Positions 17,688 through 26,955 of a stretch of 64,000 nt of DNA are shown here, one piece after another. The DNA lies in contig NZ_CP012371.1 of the NCBI RefSeq assembly GCF_000619905.2, positions 558,001 to 622,000 of the forward strand, written 5' to 3'. The notes beneath the pieces were generated by a model. It saw nothing but the letters and a program-made list of their open reading frames with translations, was not told the origin of the DNA and searched no databases. The first letter of the stretch is position 1; every line of letters begins with the position of its first letter. This stretch comes from Nitrosospira briensis C-128 (GTDB lineage: Bacteria > Pseudomonadota > Gammaproteobacteria > Burkholderiales > Nitrosomonadaceae). A program made the position numbers and the translations under genes.

Positions 17688-17959
17688 ATTTGTCTTCCGA
17701 TAACATCCTACGATTGAACACGATCATTTTTATAGAGCATCGTTACTTATGTTTCCGTACGCTTCCGAACATAGTTTTCAATACGGGCTGGATGATGGTA
17801 GAAAATTCCTCATTGGTTTTTTCCAGAATAGGCGAGCGCGACGTAAATGTCATGTTTTTAAGAGAAAAAATAGCCGGAAATATTTTTTGCGGAGGCTATG
17901 ATATGGATGTGGCCAAATTTTTTTCCTGGATGAATTAAACTGGCAAGGAGAAGATACCG

Positions 17960-19528
17960 ATGAAAGCGATTTACCGGATTTACCCGGCGATAGGTGTAGC
18001 GCGTATAGGAAACAGCAAGACTGGTTATTTCCTGGGGCCGGAGTCTCCAGGGATCACCCCCCCGGGACCCTATCGTGACGACTCGTCGCCGGGAAAAATA
18101 AAGCCGCAAGCGGTTCGATTCCGGATTTATAAATTTATCCGTGACGATTTCGGCAAGGAAGCGCTCGATAGCGAGATCGTTCTGGATGAAAAGACAAGAA
18201 TCAGATGGAGCATCCACTTGGTCAACCGTAAAGCAGCAGGCGGAAATTTTCCACCGGGAGGTCCGTCTTCCACTTCGCTCAGAAATGCGGAATACAGCAG
18301 AGCAGGATTAATCGCGGATGCCGGAATACAGTCCATATCGGGCAGGAGCCAAGCCGGAGATCTGCTCACTGGAGAAATCAACTTCATCAAAAATGGAGAT
18401 ATCGAGGGCAGCGCAAAAATTGTGCTTGGGCGCATCGTCACGGACGAACAAGGGCGGTTGATCGTTGTCGGCGGTCCAGGTAAATCGGGCTCCCCCATTG
18501 GCCGAGGTCTCGATAATTTTGCGAATAATGATGGCTGGTATGATGGCGTTTCCGATGGGCCAGTAAGTGCTGTCGTAGAGGTCGAGGGTGAACCGCCCAT
18601 CAGTGCGGAAGGCGGCGCATGGGTTGTTGTGGCGCCACCATCGTATGCACCCGGGATTGAAGGTGTCACGACCTGGTATGACCAGGCGCTGAATGTCGCC
18701 GTGCGAAATTTCTCTCCACGTCTTATAAAAGATGTGCCGTCATTTACACGGGATATCTACTCGATCCTGAAGCGGACAGTACTGATTCATTGGGTGGTGG
18801 AGCAAAGGAATCGTCATCATGGAGACGCGGGAAATTTCCTCGATTCCGAGCGCCTGAGCAAGCTGGCAGACAAGACCGAGAATGGGAAGTCCGCGCGTGA
18901 AACGGTCTTGAGGTGGCTGATGAAACCCAATACTCGCGTCGATCCCAATTCTCCCCCGTCCAGAGTTCCGCCCAGCATGCCGAAAGTGAACAGCGGCCTG
19001 GATCCCGACAATCCCGAGCGAGGCGAATACACCGCACTGACGGAGTATCAGTACACCATGATGGAAAAATGGTCGCAGGGCGATTTCCAAGCCGACTGGG
19101 CAACTGAACCTGTACCTGTTCCGTTCGATGAATTGCCGCTGGAACAAAAACCCGATGCCCTGACGCGAGCATCATTGGAAGGCTGCATCGGCGCACCATT
19201 TTTTCCCGGTATCGAGGTAACGTATGTCATCGCGCAGGCAGCGACCTATGAAGCACCGTTCCGCATCAAACATACGCTTCCCCCTGGCTTTCTGACTGAG
19301 CGAATGGCATTGCCCTGGCAGGCTGACTTTCTGGCTTGCGGCGAACTGTGGTGGCCGGCTCAGCGTCCTGTCGATGTCGTTACCGCTTCGGGACAGATAC
19401 AGCCATTTTCACGAGGCATTGAAGATTACAGTGATATGGTCAGATGGTGGTCAGAGCTGGGTTTTATCGTAAAAAAGGGCGGCAAATTCGTAGAGGACGA
19501 GCGGAATCCCATAGAGGGCCAGTCCTGA
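17960..19528 (+). CDS. LodA/GoxA-like CTQ-dependent amino acid oxidase family protein
   Basis: A 522-residue protein of the LodA/GoxA family, whose members are oxidases (lysine or glycine oxidase) using a cofactor, cysteine tryptophylquinone, made from their own Cys and Trp. Family marks are IYPAIGVARIGNS at the N-terminus (7-19), the Asp-Gly-Pro segment near 199-201, the GCIGAPFFPGIEVTY motif with Cys409, and LPPGFLTERMALPWQADFLAC (440-460) followed by ELWWPAQRP; Trp453 or Trp464/465 is the likely cofactor partner. It is shorter than LodA (about 730 residues). No signal peptide is visible. AAGGAG lies before the ATG. No LodB flavoprotein gene, normally needed to build the cofactor, is adjacent. 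Confidence 0.85.
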   Translation: MKAIYRIYPAIGVARIGNSKTGYFLGPESPGITPPGPYRDDSSPGKIKPQAVRFRIYKFIRDDFGKEALDSEIVLDEKTRIRWSIHLVNRKAAGGNFPPGGPSSTSLRNAEYSRAGLIADAGIQSISGRSQAGDLLTGEINFIKNGDIEGSAKIVLGRIVTDEQGRLIVVGGPGKSGSPIGRGLDNFANNDGWYDGVSDGPVSAVVEVEGEPPISAEGGAWVVVAPPSYAPGIEGVTTWYDQALNVAVRNFSPRLIKDVPSFTRDIYSILKRTVLIHWVVEQRNRHHGDAGNFLDSERLSKLADKTENGKSARETVLRWLMKPNTRVDPNSPPSRVPPSMPKVNSGLDPDNPERGEYTALTEYQYTMMEKWSQGDFQADWATEPVPVPFDELPLEQKPDALTRASLEGCIGAPFFPGIEVTYVIAQAATYEAPFRIKHTLPPGFLTERMALPWQADFLACGELWWPAQRPVDVVTASGQIQPFSRGIEDYSDMVRWWSELGFIVKKGGKFVEDERNPIEGQS

Positions 19529-19556
19529 CCTGGCGGAGATATCGAGCCGAGGTCGT

Positions 19557-19649
19557 CCTAAACAACCCGGTGATTAACCGCTCATTTGTCAACCAGGCGC
19601 TATAACCGAAAAGAGTTTTTCGTAGCCCGTCCAACTGCCGGATTCAGGA
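19557..19649. repeat. Family B inverted-repeat element, mini form
   Basis: A 93-bp derivative of the family B element (CCTAAACAACCCGG at the left, CCGTCCAACTGCCGGATTC at the right) with almost all of the interior lost. It sits between the 3' ends of the LodA-like gene and the response-regulator gene, whose stop codon begins at its right border. Confidence 0.65.
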
Positions 19650-21011
19650 TCATGCTTGCGCCTGCTTGAAAACAGAAGGATCGAGCTGGTATCGCTGAAG
19701 CAGCTTGTAGAACTCGGTGCGATTTCGCTTGGCCAGGCGTGCTGCCTGTGTCACGTTGCCGCCCGTGATCTTCAGCACGCGTACGAGATAGTCTCTTTCG
19801 AAACTTTTGCGCGCGTCCTCGAAAGAAACAAGCTGTTCCTCTTCCCGGTGCATGGCGTCATATACCGATATCGCCGAGATGAGGGGCGCCGTACTCAGGG
19901 CAACACATCTTTCGATGACATTCATAAGCTGCCGCACATTACCCGGCCAGGACGCGCTAATCAGCATCTCCATGGCTTCGGGAGAGAACCCGTTGATATT
20001 TTTCTGATATTTCCTGGAAAATGTGCTCAGAAAGTAATTTGTCAGTAATGGAATATCCTCGCGTCTCTGCGACAGGGCCGGGATCGTCAACGCCACAACG
20101 TCCAGCCTGTAATAAAGATCTTCTCGAAAGGTACCGGCAGCGATTTCAGCTTTGAGATCACGGTGCGTTGCTGAAATAATGCGAACATTCACGGGCATCG
20201 CCTGCGCGGACCCAACCGGTCGCACCTGTCGCTCCTGCAGAACACGCAATAACTTGACCTGGAGCAAAAGCGGCATATCGCCAATTTCGTCCAGAAGCAG
20301 TGTCCCGCCTTCCGCTAACTGAAACAGCCCCTTGTGGTCCCGGACAGCGCCGGTAAACGCGCCTTTGACGTGACCGAACAATTCCGATTCCAGTAATTGT
20401 TCCGGAATTGCCGCGCAATTTATAGCCACAAACGGATGATCGCGGCGTTTGGATGCATCGTGTATCGCGTGCGCGAATAATTCCTTACCCACGCCGCTTT
20501 CGCCGTAGATCAGTACACTTGCGTCTCCCTCCGCTACCAGTCCCGCTTTTGTAAGAAGGTCCTCCATGACGGCACTTTGCGTAATGATATTCTTGCGCCA
20601 CGCTGCCTGTGATATCTCCTGCTGCGGCAGGGCGCCGGGAACGAACCTGAGCGCCTGGCTAATGTTGGCCAGCAGGGTTTTGCTGTCAAAAGGTTTGGCC
20701 AGATAGCCGAATACACCCTGCTGAACAGCTGCAACCGCATCGGGAATGGTGCCATGCGCAGTCAGGATGATTACCGGCAACGTCGGTAATGTCCGATGGA
20801 TATGCTCAAATAACGCCATGCCATCCATGCCGCTCATCTGCATATCGCTGATGACCAGTTGCGGTCGTGATACATCCAGATAATTCAGCGCGGCCTCTGC
20901 ACTTTGTACCGCGTCCACCTTGTAACCCACAGCAGTAAGCCGAATAACAAGCAACTCAAGCAGATCCGTATCGTCGTCGACGATGAGGATTTTGGGTTTG
21001 GCATCAAACAT
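19650..21011 (-). CDS. Sigma-54-dependent response regulator, QseF/GlrR-like
   Basis: A 453-residue NtrC-type regulator. The receiver domain (about 1-120) has the phosphoacceptor Asp56 in LVISDMQMS and Lys106 in YLAKPFD. The sigma-54 activator AAA+ domain follows with Walker A GESGVGKE (170-177), the sigma-54 contact loop GAFTGA (217-222) and DEIGD (241-245). The C-terminus is a Fis-type helix-turn-helix (GGNVTQAARLAKRNRTEFYKLLQRY region). It should activate RNA polymerase with sigma-54 when phosphorylated by the kinase encoded upstream. Order kinase, lipoprotein, regulator is that of qseE-qseG-qseF (glrK-yfhG-glrR). Targets cannot be told from this window. Confidence 0.9.
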   Translation of the reverse strand: MFDAKPKILIVDDDTDLLELLVIRLTAVGYKVDAVQSAEAALNYLDVSRPQLVISDMQMSGMDGMALFEHIHRTLPTLPVIILTAHGTIPDAVAAVQQGVFGYLAKPFDSKTLLANISQALRFVPGALPQQEISQAAWRKNIITQSAVMEDLLTKAGLVAEGDASVLIYGESGVGKELFAHAIHDASKRRDHPFVAINCAAIPEQLLESELFGHVKGAFTGAVRDHKGLFQLAEGGTLLLDEIGDMPLLLQVKLLRVLQERQVRPVGSAQAMPVNVRIISATHRDLKAEIAAGTFREDLYYRLDVVALTIPALSQRREDIPLLTNYFLSTFSRKYQKNINGFSPEAMEMLISASWPGNVRQLMNVIERCVALSTAPLISAISVYDAMHREEEQLVSFEDARKSFERDYLVRVLKITGGNVTQAARLAKRNRTEFYKLLQRYQLDPSVFKQAQA

Positions 21012-21024
21012 GATTTTGCATCAT

Positions 21025-21552
21025 CTATAACTCTCTGAGAATAAGGTTTTTTTCCATGTTTTTTATGGCATCGATCTGGTTTTGCAAGGTCTCGACGCGT
21101 TTTTGCTCGTCTTTGAGTTTCTGCGACAATTCTTCCACACTGTGAGTTAGCCGCTGCTGCTCAGCAAGCAGGCTTGCGAGCAAATTTCTGAAACTTTGCA
21201 GATTGGTTGCCGGCTTCGAATCCCGTGGCCACTCATGAAGGAGGTAGACCGCTGAAGTGATGTCACGAAAGGAGGTATGGGGCAGTATAAGAAGCAATAC
21301 GAGCCTGGCTCGGTTCGAGTCGCTCTTGTTCTGTACGAAATTCTGTTTTACCTTGTCATATATGCGGGTAAGCTCTGCGGGCGGCTGTTTACGCAAGGAT
21401 TCATAAAACTCCATCATATCATCCATCTGACCCGTGACGATCGGATCAGCTGGCATGATGGATGGCTGATCTTCAGGCAAGACCGCGCACGCGGCCACAA
21501 ACATCAACATTATTGCCGGCAGGACCCGCAATTTTTGACGCATGCGATTCAT
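21025..21552 (-). CDS. QseG-like lipoprotein
   Basis: A 175-residue lipoprotein with a basic N-terminus and lipobox VAAC (Cys22), followed by a helical region and a coiled-coil C-terminus (about 125-170, with heptad-like QQRLTHSVEELSQKLKDEQ). Position and layout match QseG (YfhG), the outer-membrane lipoprotein that interacts with the QseE kinase in enterobacteria. Its start overlaps the end of the kinase gene by four bases (ATGA-type overlap), so the two are translationally coupled; 13 bases separate it from the regulator gene. Sequence similarity to enterobacterial QseG is likely low, and the assignment leans on context. Confidence 0.75.
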   Translation of the reverse strand: MNRMRQKLRVLPAIMLMFVAACAVLPEDQPSIMPADPIVTGQMDDMMEFYESLRKQPPAELTRIYDKVKQNFVQNKSDSNRARLVLLLILPHTSFRDITSAVYLLHEWPRDSKPATNLQSFRNLLASLLAEQQRLTHSVEELSQKLKDEQKRVETLQNQIDAIKNMEKNLILREL

Positions 21553-23054
21553 AGGGATCCCTCGGGGTCACAAACGGGTATGGTGAGGCGGAAATGGGCT
21601 CCGACACCAATTTTCGGGATAAGCTCAATATTGCCGCCGTGCGCCAGCGCATACTCGCGCGCAATGGATAGCCCCAACCCTGTTCCCCTGACATGGCTGT
21701 CGAGTATCCGCCGCCCCTGGTAAAACGGCTCGAATACTTTTTCACGATCTGCTTCGTCAACGCCCAGACCCGCGTCAACAATATCCAATTGAACCATCCC
21801 GGCTATCTTACTGGTCCAAATGCGAATACAGCCGCCCGAAGGTGAAAATTTCACTGCGTTCGACAACAGATTATCGATAATTACCTTGATTTTCTGTTCA
21901 TCGCAGTCGATAACCAATTCCGGGCAAGATAAGTCGATTCTCAAGCCTTTACTCATGATAATAAGATTCTGGTCCTGCAACACCGCATCCAGAATTTTTG
22001 TCAGATTCGCCTCTTGCTTCACCAGCGCGGCTTTTTCGGCCTGTAGCGCGCTATAGCTCAATAAATCTTCGATGCGCCGCTGGAGTTGTATGCTGTTGCT
22101 ATGGAGAATCCTCGCGATACGCTGCTGTTCTTCGGTCAGTTTCCCCGCGACGCCTTCCGCGAGCAAATCCGCCCCTTCACGCATGGCCGTAAGCGGTGTC
22201 TTCAGCTCATGAGAAACATGCTGCAGAAATCGCGTTTTCTGCTCTTCCAGCTTCAGCAAACGGCGACGCATCCAGTCCAGGCGCTCACCGAAATACACCA
22301 GATCCTGAGGCCCATCCACACTTATCGGCTTGAATAGCTCACCTTGCCCCATACTACGGATGGCCTCATCGATCTGGCGGATTGGACGTGCGATCCGTAC
22401 CGAAAAAAAGAATGCCAGTAGAATGGCAAATGGAATCAGGGCGAGTAGCTGCCATCCGACGGTAAAGCGCGCATACCCCGCCATGTCCTGCATTTCATCC
22501 ACTTCACGCTCGATTAACGTATAGCCAACCCACGAAAAGGTCCGTGCCGAATCTCGGAGGAGCACGAAATTACCGATTAGATCGCGAAGCTTTTCCGGGG
22601 ATTGTCTTACAGCCGATACTTTCTCGAAAATCGAGGCTTCCGACGTTTGCAGGTTCGTCAGCAATTGTTTCTGTTCGTCCTGCAACGACAACTCGAAAAG
22701 GCTCGCCGACATGCTCTCGAATTTGTTATGCGCGCGGAAATAACCTTCCAGCAAAGACGTATCGCTCAGGATATGGGCTTGGCGCACAGCCCGCTCCATA
22801 GCGGCAATCTCGTCAGCCAGCGCACGGCTGCTATGGGCAATTTGTGCCGCCTGATACACGGCCTTGCGACTCTGATCCGCTAACCGGTCAATGGAAAAAG
22901 CACTGTTGATAAGCGCGATGATCAGCGGCAAGCCAACAAGCGCAAAACCGAGCAGAATCAATTTGAGGAACGATTTCGGGTCGCGCCGCAACCGGGACAG
23001 GGATCCAACGCTAATGCCGCTGTCCTGCTTGGCAATTTCTACGCGAGCACTCAT
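21549..23054 (-). CDS. Sensor histidine kinase, QseE/GlrK-like
   Basis: A 501-residue membrane histidine kinase. Two membrane helices (about 30-50 and 198-220) enclose a periplasmic, mostly helical sensor region. A HAMP linker follows (RIARPIRQIDEAIRSMGQGE, 220-239), then the dimerisation/phosphoacceptor domain with His282 in HVSHELKTPL and an ATPase domain with an N-box (LLSNAVKFSP) and G-boxes (DAGLGV, RGTGLGLSIA). It should phosphorylate the sigma-54 regulator encoded in the same operon. The signal is unknown; in enterobacteria related kinases respond to envelope stress or host catecholamines, which should not be assumed here. Confidence 0.9.
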   Translation of the reverse strand: MSARVEIAKQDSGISVGSLSRLRRDPKSFLKLILLGFALVGLPLIIALINSAFSIDRLADQSRKAVYQAAQIAHSSRALADEIAAMERAVRQAHILSDTSLLEGYFRAHNKFESMSASLFELSLQDEQKQLLTNLQTSEASIFEKVSAVRQSPEKLRDLIGNFVLLRDSARTFSWVGYTLIEREVDEMQDMAGYARFTVGWQLLALIPFAILLAFFFSVRIARPIRQIDEAIRSMGQGELFKPISVDGPQDLVYFGERLDWMRRRLLKLEEQKTRFLQHVSHELKTPLTAMREGADLLAEGVAGKLTEEQQRIARILHSNSIQLQRRIEDLLSYSALQAEKAALVKQEANLTKILDAVLQDQNLIIMSKGLRIDLSCPELVIDCDEQKIKVIIDNLLSNAVKFSPSGGCIRIWTSKIAGMVQLDIVDAGLGVDEADREKVFEPFYQGRRILDSHVRGTGLGLSIAREYALAHGGNIELIPKIGVGAHFRLTIPVCDPEGSL

Positions 23055-23203
23055 TTTTTTCCTTCGATGACCCGGATCCGGAACAATTTAATTTGTGCTC
23101 GCCTCATGCTCACATTGACAGTTTCGTTTAGAAGGCTCTACCGCATGGAGGATAATAAATCTGCTGAAGATATTGCAGTAGATACCGACGCGCTGATCCA
23201 ATC

Positions 23204-23363
23204 GTCGGGCGGAGCCCGACCTATTTTGGTACCAATCTCCGTATCTTTGATACCCATCACGTATCTTTTACGCCAATCTCCCCAGGTCGGGTGGAACGGA
23301 ATAACCCATCATTCCGATGGACCTGCTGTTGCTACATAGCCGGTAGGTCGGGCTACGCCCGAC
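23204..23363. repeat. Pair of REP-like GC-rich hairpins
   Basis: Two short palindromes, GTCGGGCGGAGCCCGAC at 23204-23220 and GTCGGGCTACGCCCGAC at 23347-23363, lie about 125 bases apart, with AGGTCGGGTGGAACGGAATA between them. This is the look of REP/BIME-type repeats. The whole 23055-23430 gap contains no supported gene; it separates the start of the kinase gene from the 3' end of a small secreted-protein gene. Confidence 0.55.
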
Positions 23364-23430
23364 ATCGTTTCTCGATCTGCGAACCTGACCAGGTATTTGT
23401 TCCGCTTTGCTGCCACATCTCCTTCGATCT

Positions 23431-23841
23431 TTATTTCTTCGGGGGAAGGTGCGCACCATCCGCATTTGCCTTGCCTTCCGCGATGTAGGGCTTGCAATAA
23501 TGTTTGGAAGGAAATTCCTTGTTTCGGCGCGAATTCATAATCACGTCGCCGCCGTTTCTTACGCACTCCATGATCGATTTATTCACGCTCTCATAATGTT
23601 GATTCGGCTCTGTATCTTTTGAAACCGGCGTGACTCTCTCCCTGATTTTAAGACAAATGTTCGGTTCATCCACAACCGGCGGTGCATTTTTTTGAGGTGG
23701 CAGTGGACACAACTTGCAGGGGTTCCCGGGGCAGAGGCAGCCCGCACACTCTGCCTGTACAAAAGCAGCAAACCCTCCCAGGATGACAGCGAAGGCGAAT
23801 CGAGATATTAATCGCAAAATTCCAACAGACATCATATTCAT
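23431..23841 (-). CDS. Small secreted cysteine-containing hypothetical protein
   Basis: A 136-residue protein with a probable signal peptide (residues 1-31, ending FVQA) followed by a cysteine-rich stretch (ECAGCLCPGNPCKLCPLPP) and two further cysteines near the middle and end. I do not recognise the family. The ATG at 23841 is preferred over one eleven codons upstream because AGGAAA lies in front of it. It is flanked on both sides by repeats (REP-like hairpins and a long family B element), so it may be an accessory gene. It would act in the periplasm or outside; the cysteines suggest disulfides or metal binding. Confidence 0.6.
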   Translation of the reverse strand: MNMMSVGILRLISRFAFAVILGGFAAFVQAECAGCLCPGNPCKLCPLPPQKNAPPVVDEPNICLKIRERVTPVSKDTEPNQHYESVNKSIMECVRNGGDVIMNSRRNKEFPSKHYCKPYIAEGKANADGAHLPPKK

Positions 23842-23995
23842 TATCAATTTCCTGTACACACATTCGAACATCATTACATTGTCATTACATTTTACGTTCT
23901 ATCAGCACCAGTTTAAACAGTTATACAATTATTTCAAATAGTGCGCTTGGTTGAACAAGCACTTCACGAACCCCCGCGACCGGAACCATATTGAA

Positions 23996-24381
23996 CCTAA
24001 ATCCGGTTGTTGACCGCTCATTTGATAGATCAATATTATGATTAATAACAATATTTCATATTATTTGACGCTCCCCTTCCGGGGTGAAGCGCTACGGGGC
24101 GAATTGCACAGTTTTTGCGGCACATGGCTGCGTTGCAACTCCTTGGAATGGAACGGCGCCCCGAAGCGTCGCCCGAGGGGCCCCGCGCAGCGGGGATCGG
24201 GCAGCGCAGGAGATGCCGCGATCGCGTTCCACACGCAAGGGGGCGCCTGCATCCCGCTTCGGGGTCGCACCTTCCTGCGGAAGGCACTGCTCCGCCCTGC
24301 GCGGTCGCATTCCGCGTCGTTGCGCCTTGCCTTGCACCTCAAAAACCGTACACTTCACCCCGTCCAACTACCGGATTTAGG
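23996..24381. repeat. Family B inverted-repeat element, long form
   Basis: A 386-bp element beginning CCTAAATCCGGTTGTTG and ending CAACTACCGGATTTAGG. It shares both flanks with the 236-bp copy at 38585-38820, but carries about 150 extra GC-rich bases inserted between GGAACG and ATTCCGCGTC (about 24158-24308). Both strands have open frames across it, but none has a ribosome binding site or protein-like sequence. Together with AT-rich sequence to its left it fills the 23842-24421 gap. Confidence 0.8.
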
Positions 24382-24421
24382 TTGAATCCAATTCCTGTTC
24401 ACTGTATTTTCGGGAAAATCA

Positions 24422-24775
24422 TTACAGCAATTTCATCACGTTTTCCGGCGGGCGGCACAGCATTGCCTCGTCACCACGCACAACAATTGGCCGCTGAATC
24501 AAATCCGGATTTTCCACCATGATCCTTATCAGTTCTTCATCCGGCAACGCTCGTTCAGCAAGCTTGAGGCTACGCGCTATAGGTTCATCGCCACGCAGCA
24601 CGTCGCGTACCGACAAGCCAAGCTTATCGATCAGTTCGCGTAAACGCTCAACGGTCAAAGGTGTTTCATAATAATTGACAGCATCGAACTCTTCACCGCT
24701 GCTCGCAAGAAGCTCAAGCGTGGCTCTGCATTTGCTGCACCCGGGTTTCTGATAAACAATAATCCTGTCACTCAT
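24422..24775 (-). CDS. ArsC-family protein, arsenate reductase-like
   Basis: A 117-residue thioredoxin-fold protein of the glutaredoxin-dependent ArsC/Spx family. It has the catalytic cysteine in KPGCSKCRATLELL (Cys13, with a second Cys16) and the ending QRPIVVRGDEAMLCRPPENV, which holds the Arg motif of ArsC. AAGGAG lies before the ATG. No other ars genes (arsR, arsB/acr3) are nearby, so a general reductase role is as likely as true arsenate resistance. It lies between a long family B repeat and a CPA2 antiporter gene on the same strand. Confidence 0.85.
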   Translation of the reverse strand: MSDRIIVYQKPGCSKCRATLELLASSGEEFDAVNYYETPLTVERLRELIDKLGLSVRDVLRGDEPIARSLKLAERALPDEELIRIMVENPDLIQRPIVVRGDEAMLCRPPENVMKLL

Positions 24776-24885
24776 TCAATTCTCCTTCAATCTCATACTA
24801 AAGTCAGTTTGTGCTGGCGTTCAAGCAAACGCCGGGTTGCCATTAAATTCTCTACTACTGAATCTTGCATCTGATAGCAGCTTCT

Positions 24886-26589
24886 TCATTTATTGGCCGT
24901 AATTTTTTCCAGTATGTGCCGTGTCATGCTGAGAGCGAGCTCGTGTTCGCCCATAAATACTGCTCCTCTGCTTTCCCTCCGTAGCAACGCCGCCTCTTCT
25001 TCATTATGTGTACGAACAATAATCTCAATCGGAGGGTTAAGTATACGTGCAGTTTCGATCATCCGGCGGGCACGTAGTGTATCGGGAACCGCAATCACCA
25101 GTATTGCAGCTCGCGCAATATGTGCTTGTATCAATACGGCCGGTTCGGCTGCATCCCCCGCTACGGCATGAATTCCATGCTTGCGTAACCCTTCAACCAA
25201 CTCACGGTTTTGTTCTGCCACAACAAACGATAATCTCCGCTCGGCCAGCGCATCACCGATGAGCCGGCCGACACGGCCATAGCCCACAAGCACGACATGG
25301 CTTGTGACATGGCTTGACGCAACCGTCATCGGCAGTTCTGCGAGTGGATCGTCGGAACGCTCCAGGATACGGGCAAGGTTGGAACGGGAGCGTATCCATG
25401 CTTGCGCCGGTTCGATTACCCGGAATACGAAGGGATTAAGAGTAATCGAGATAAACGCGCCCGCCAATATAAGGCTCTGAGCTTCAACCGGAAGTAGCCC
25501 GAGCGACACGCCTAGTGCGGCAAGGATAAACGAGAATTCACCAATTTGCGCAAGGCTGGCGGACACCGTTAATGCCGTATTCAGCGGGTAACGGAAAGCG
25601 AGTACCAATAAAAAGGCAGCCAGCGATTTCCCGATGATGATAATTCCGAGCGTTGCGAGAACATGGAGTGGCTGCTCTACCAGTACGCCCGGATCAAACA
25701 GCATTCCCACAGAAACAAAAAATAAAACTGAAAAAGCATCGCGGAGAGGCAGCGATTCCTGCGCGGCCCGATGGCTCAGAGCGGATTCCCTCATCACCAT
25801 GCCGGCAAAAAAAGCACCCAGAGCAAAGGAAACACCGAAGAGCATTGCGGAACCGTAGGCGATGCCTATCGCAACCGCTATCACGCTCAAGATGAAGAGC
25901 TCGTTCGAGTTTGTGCTGGCAACGTGCCAAAGCAGCCAGGGAAATACACGTTTCCCGACAACAAGCATCAGCGCAATAAAGACCGCCACCTTGCCAAAGG
26001 TGAGCAGCAAAGTTGTGAGCAAATCCGAGTTTGATACGCCCGTTGGACCGCCCGCGTTATCACCCAGCCATCCGGCAAGCGGCGGCAACAGAACAAGAAC
26101 CAGGACCATCGCCAGGTCCTCGACTACAAGCCAGCCCACCGCAATGGATCCGTTGACGGACTTGAGCAAGCCGCGTTGCTCCAGTCCACGTAACAACACA
26201 ACGGTGCTCGCCGTGGACAGTGCCACACCAAATACGATGCCGACGCCCAGGTTCCATCCCCAGGAGACTGCGACCATGGCGCCGAAAGTGGTCGCCACCA
26301 CAATCTGGACGATCGCACCTGGCAGGGCGATCCGCCGCACAGCCAGTAGATCATTCAACGAAAAATGTAGCCCGACGCCGAACATTAGCAGTATCACGCC
26401 GATTTCCGCCAGCTGGGCGGACAGCTCCATGTCGGCCACGAAGCCCGGTGTATTGGAACCCAGAATGACACCTGCAGCAAGATAACCGACCAGCACCGGC
26501 AACTTCAACCGGTTGGCGATAAGCCCCATCAGCAGCGCAAGACCTAAACTGACCGCAATGGTGGTGATTAGAGTAACACTGTGGGGCAT
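24886..26589 (-). CDS. CPA2-family K+/H+ antiporter, YbaL/KefB-like
   Basis: A 567-residue monovalent cation:proton antiporter-2 protein. The N-terminal 400 residues hold about twelve membrane helices, with the family patterns LPVLVGYLAAGVILG, LMFGVGLHFSLNDL and VALSTASTVVLLRGLEQRG. The C-terminus (about 420-545) is a TrkA-N nucleotide-binding domain, opening VVLVGYGRVGRLIGDAL and including the GDAAEPAVL segment; it gates such transporters by NAD(H) or related ligands. The frame is open back to a TTG at 26619, but the ATG at 26589 gives the usual N-terminus. No KefF/KefG-type accessory gene is adjacent, which favours the YbaL type. Confidence 0.87.
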   Translation of the reverse strand: MPHSVTLITTIAVSLGLALLMGLIANRLKLPVLVGYLAAGVILGSNTPGFVADMELSAQLAEIGVILLMFGVGLHFSLNDLLAVRRIALPGAIVQIVVATTFGAMVAVSWGWNLGVGIVFGVALSTASTVVLLRGLEQRGLLKSVNGSIAVGWLVVEDLAMVLVLVLLPPLAGWLGDNAGGPTGVSNSDLLTTLLLTFGKVAVFIALMLVVGKRVFPWLLWHVASTNSNELFILSVIAVAIGIAYGSAMLFGVSFALGAFFAGMVMRESALSHRAAQESLPLRDAFSVLFFVSVGMLFDPGVLVEQPLHVLATLGIIIIGKSLAAFLLVLAFRYPLNTALTVSASLAQIGEFSFILAALGVSLGLLPVEAQSLILAGAFISITLNPFVFRVIEPAQAWIRSRSNLARILERSDDPLAELPMTVASSHVTSHVVLVGYGRVGRLIGDALAERRLSFVVAEQNRELVEGLRKHGIHAVAGDAAEPAVLIQAHIARAAILVIAVPDTLRARRMIETARILNPPIEIIVRTHNEEEAALLRRESRGAVFMGEHELALSMTRHILEKITANK

Positions 26590-26779
26590 TTGTGTTGCCG
26601 CGTGTTTTCGCGTAGACAACGGGTTTACTAACGCGATGATGTGTCGTACCGTACCGCGTGCAGCACCGCCCCGAGAACGAAACTACGGCTCGGATCGATG
26701 CATGCTGATAGCAAAGATGATTTTAAGAACTTGTGATAACCAGCAGGTCAGTCAAATAACGCGGATGTGACCCTCCTGC

Positions 26780-26946
26780 CTGGCAGCCTGTCCGACTTAA
26801 AAGAAATCGGCTGCAAAAACCTCTGACTGGTTTCATGTTTCGCCGCTTTTTCGGCCAACGATAACTATTGGCCTTCAAAATCCTCAAAATCCACCCTCAC
26901 CCAGTCACTTTTTCGCTGTGATTCTTCAAGTCCGACAGGCTGCTAG
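26780..26946 (+). repeat. Family A inverted-repeat element, copy 3
   Basis: 167 bp, same orientation as copy 1, between the start of the antiporter gene and the 3' end of the PEP-CTERM metalloprotease gene, whose stop codon begins ten bases beyond it. The left end has one mismatch (CAGCCTGTCCGACTT). The remainder of 26620-26955 shows no gene. Confidence 0.85.
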
Positions 26947-26955
26947 CTTTTACGT

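Noticed and set aside
24038-24522. Overlapping frames of 81-135 codons on both strands
   Set aside because: They lie in a family B inverted repeat; the frames mirror each other and have no start signals.
24422-24775. Arsenic resistance operon
   Set aside because: Only an ArsC-family protein is present; no arsR, arsB or acr3 gene lies nearby.
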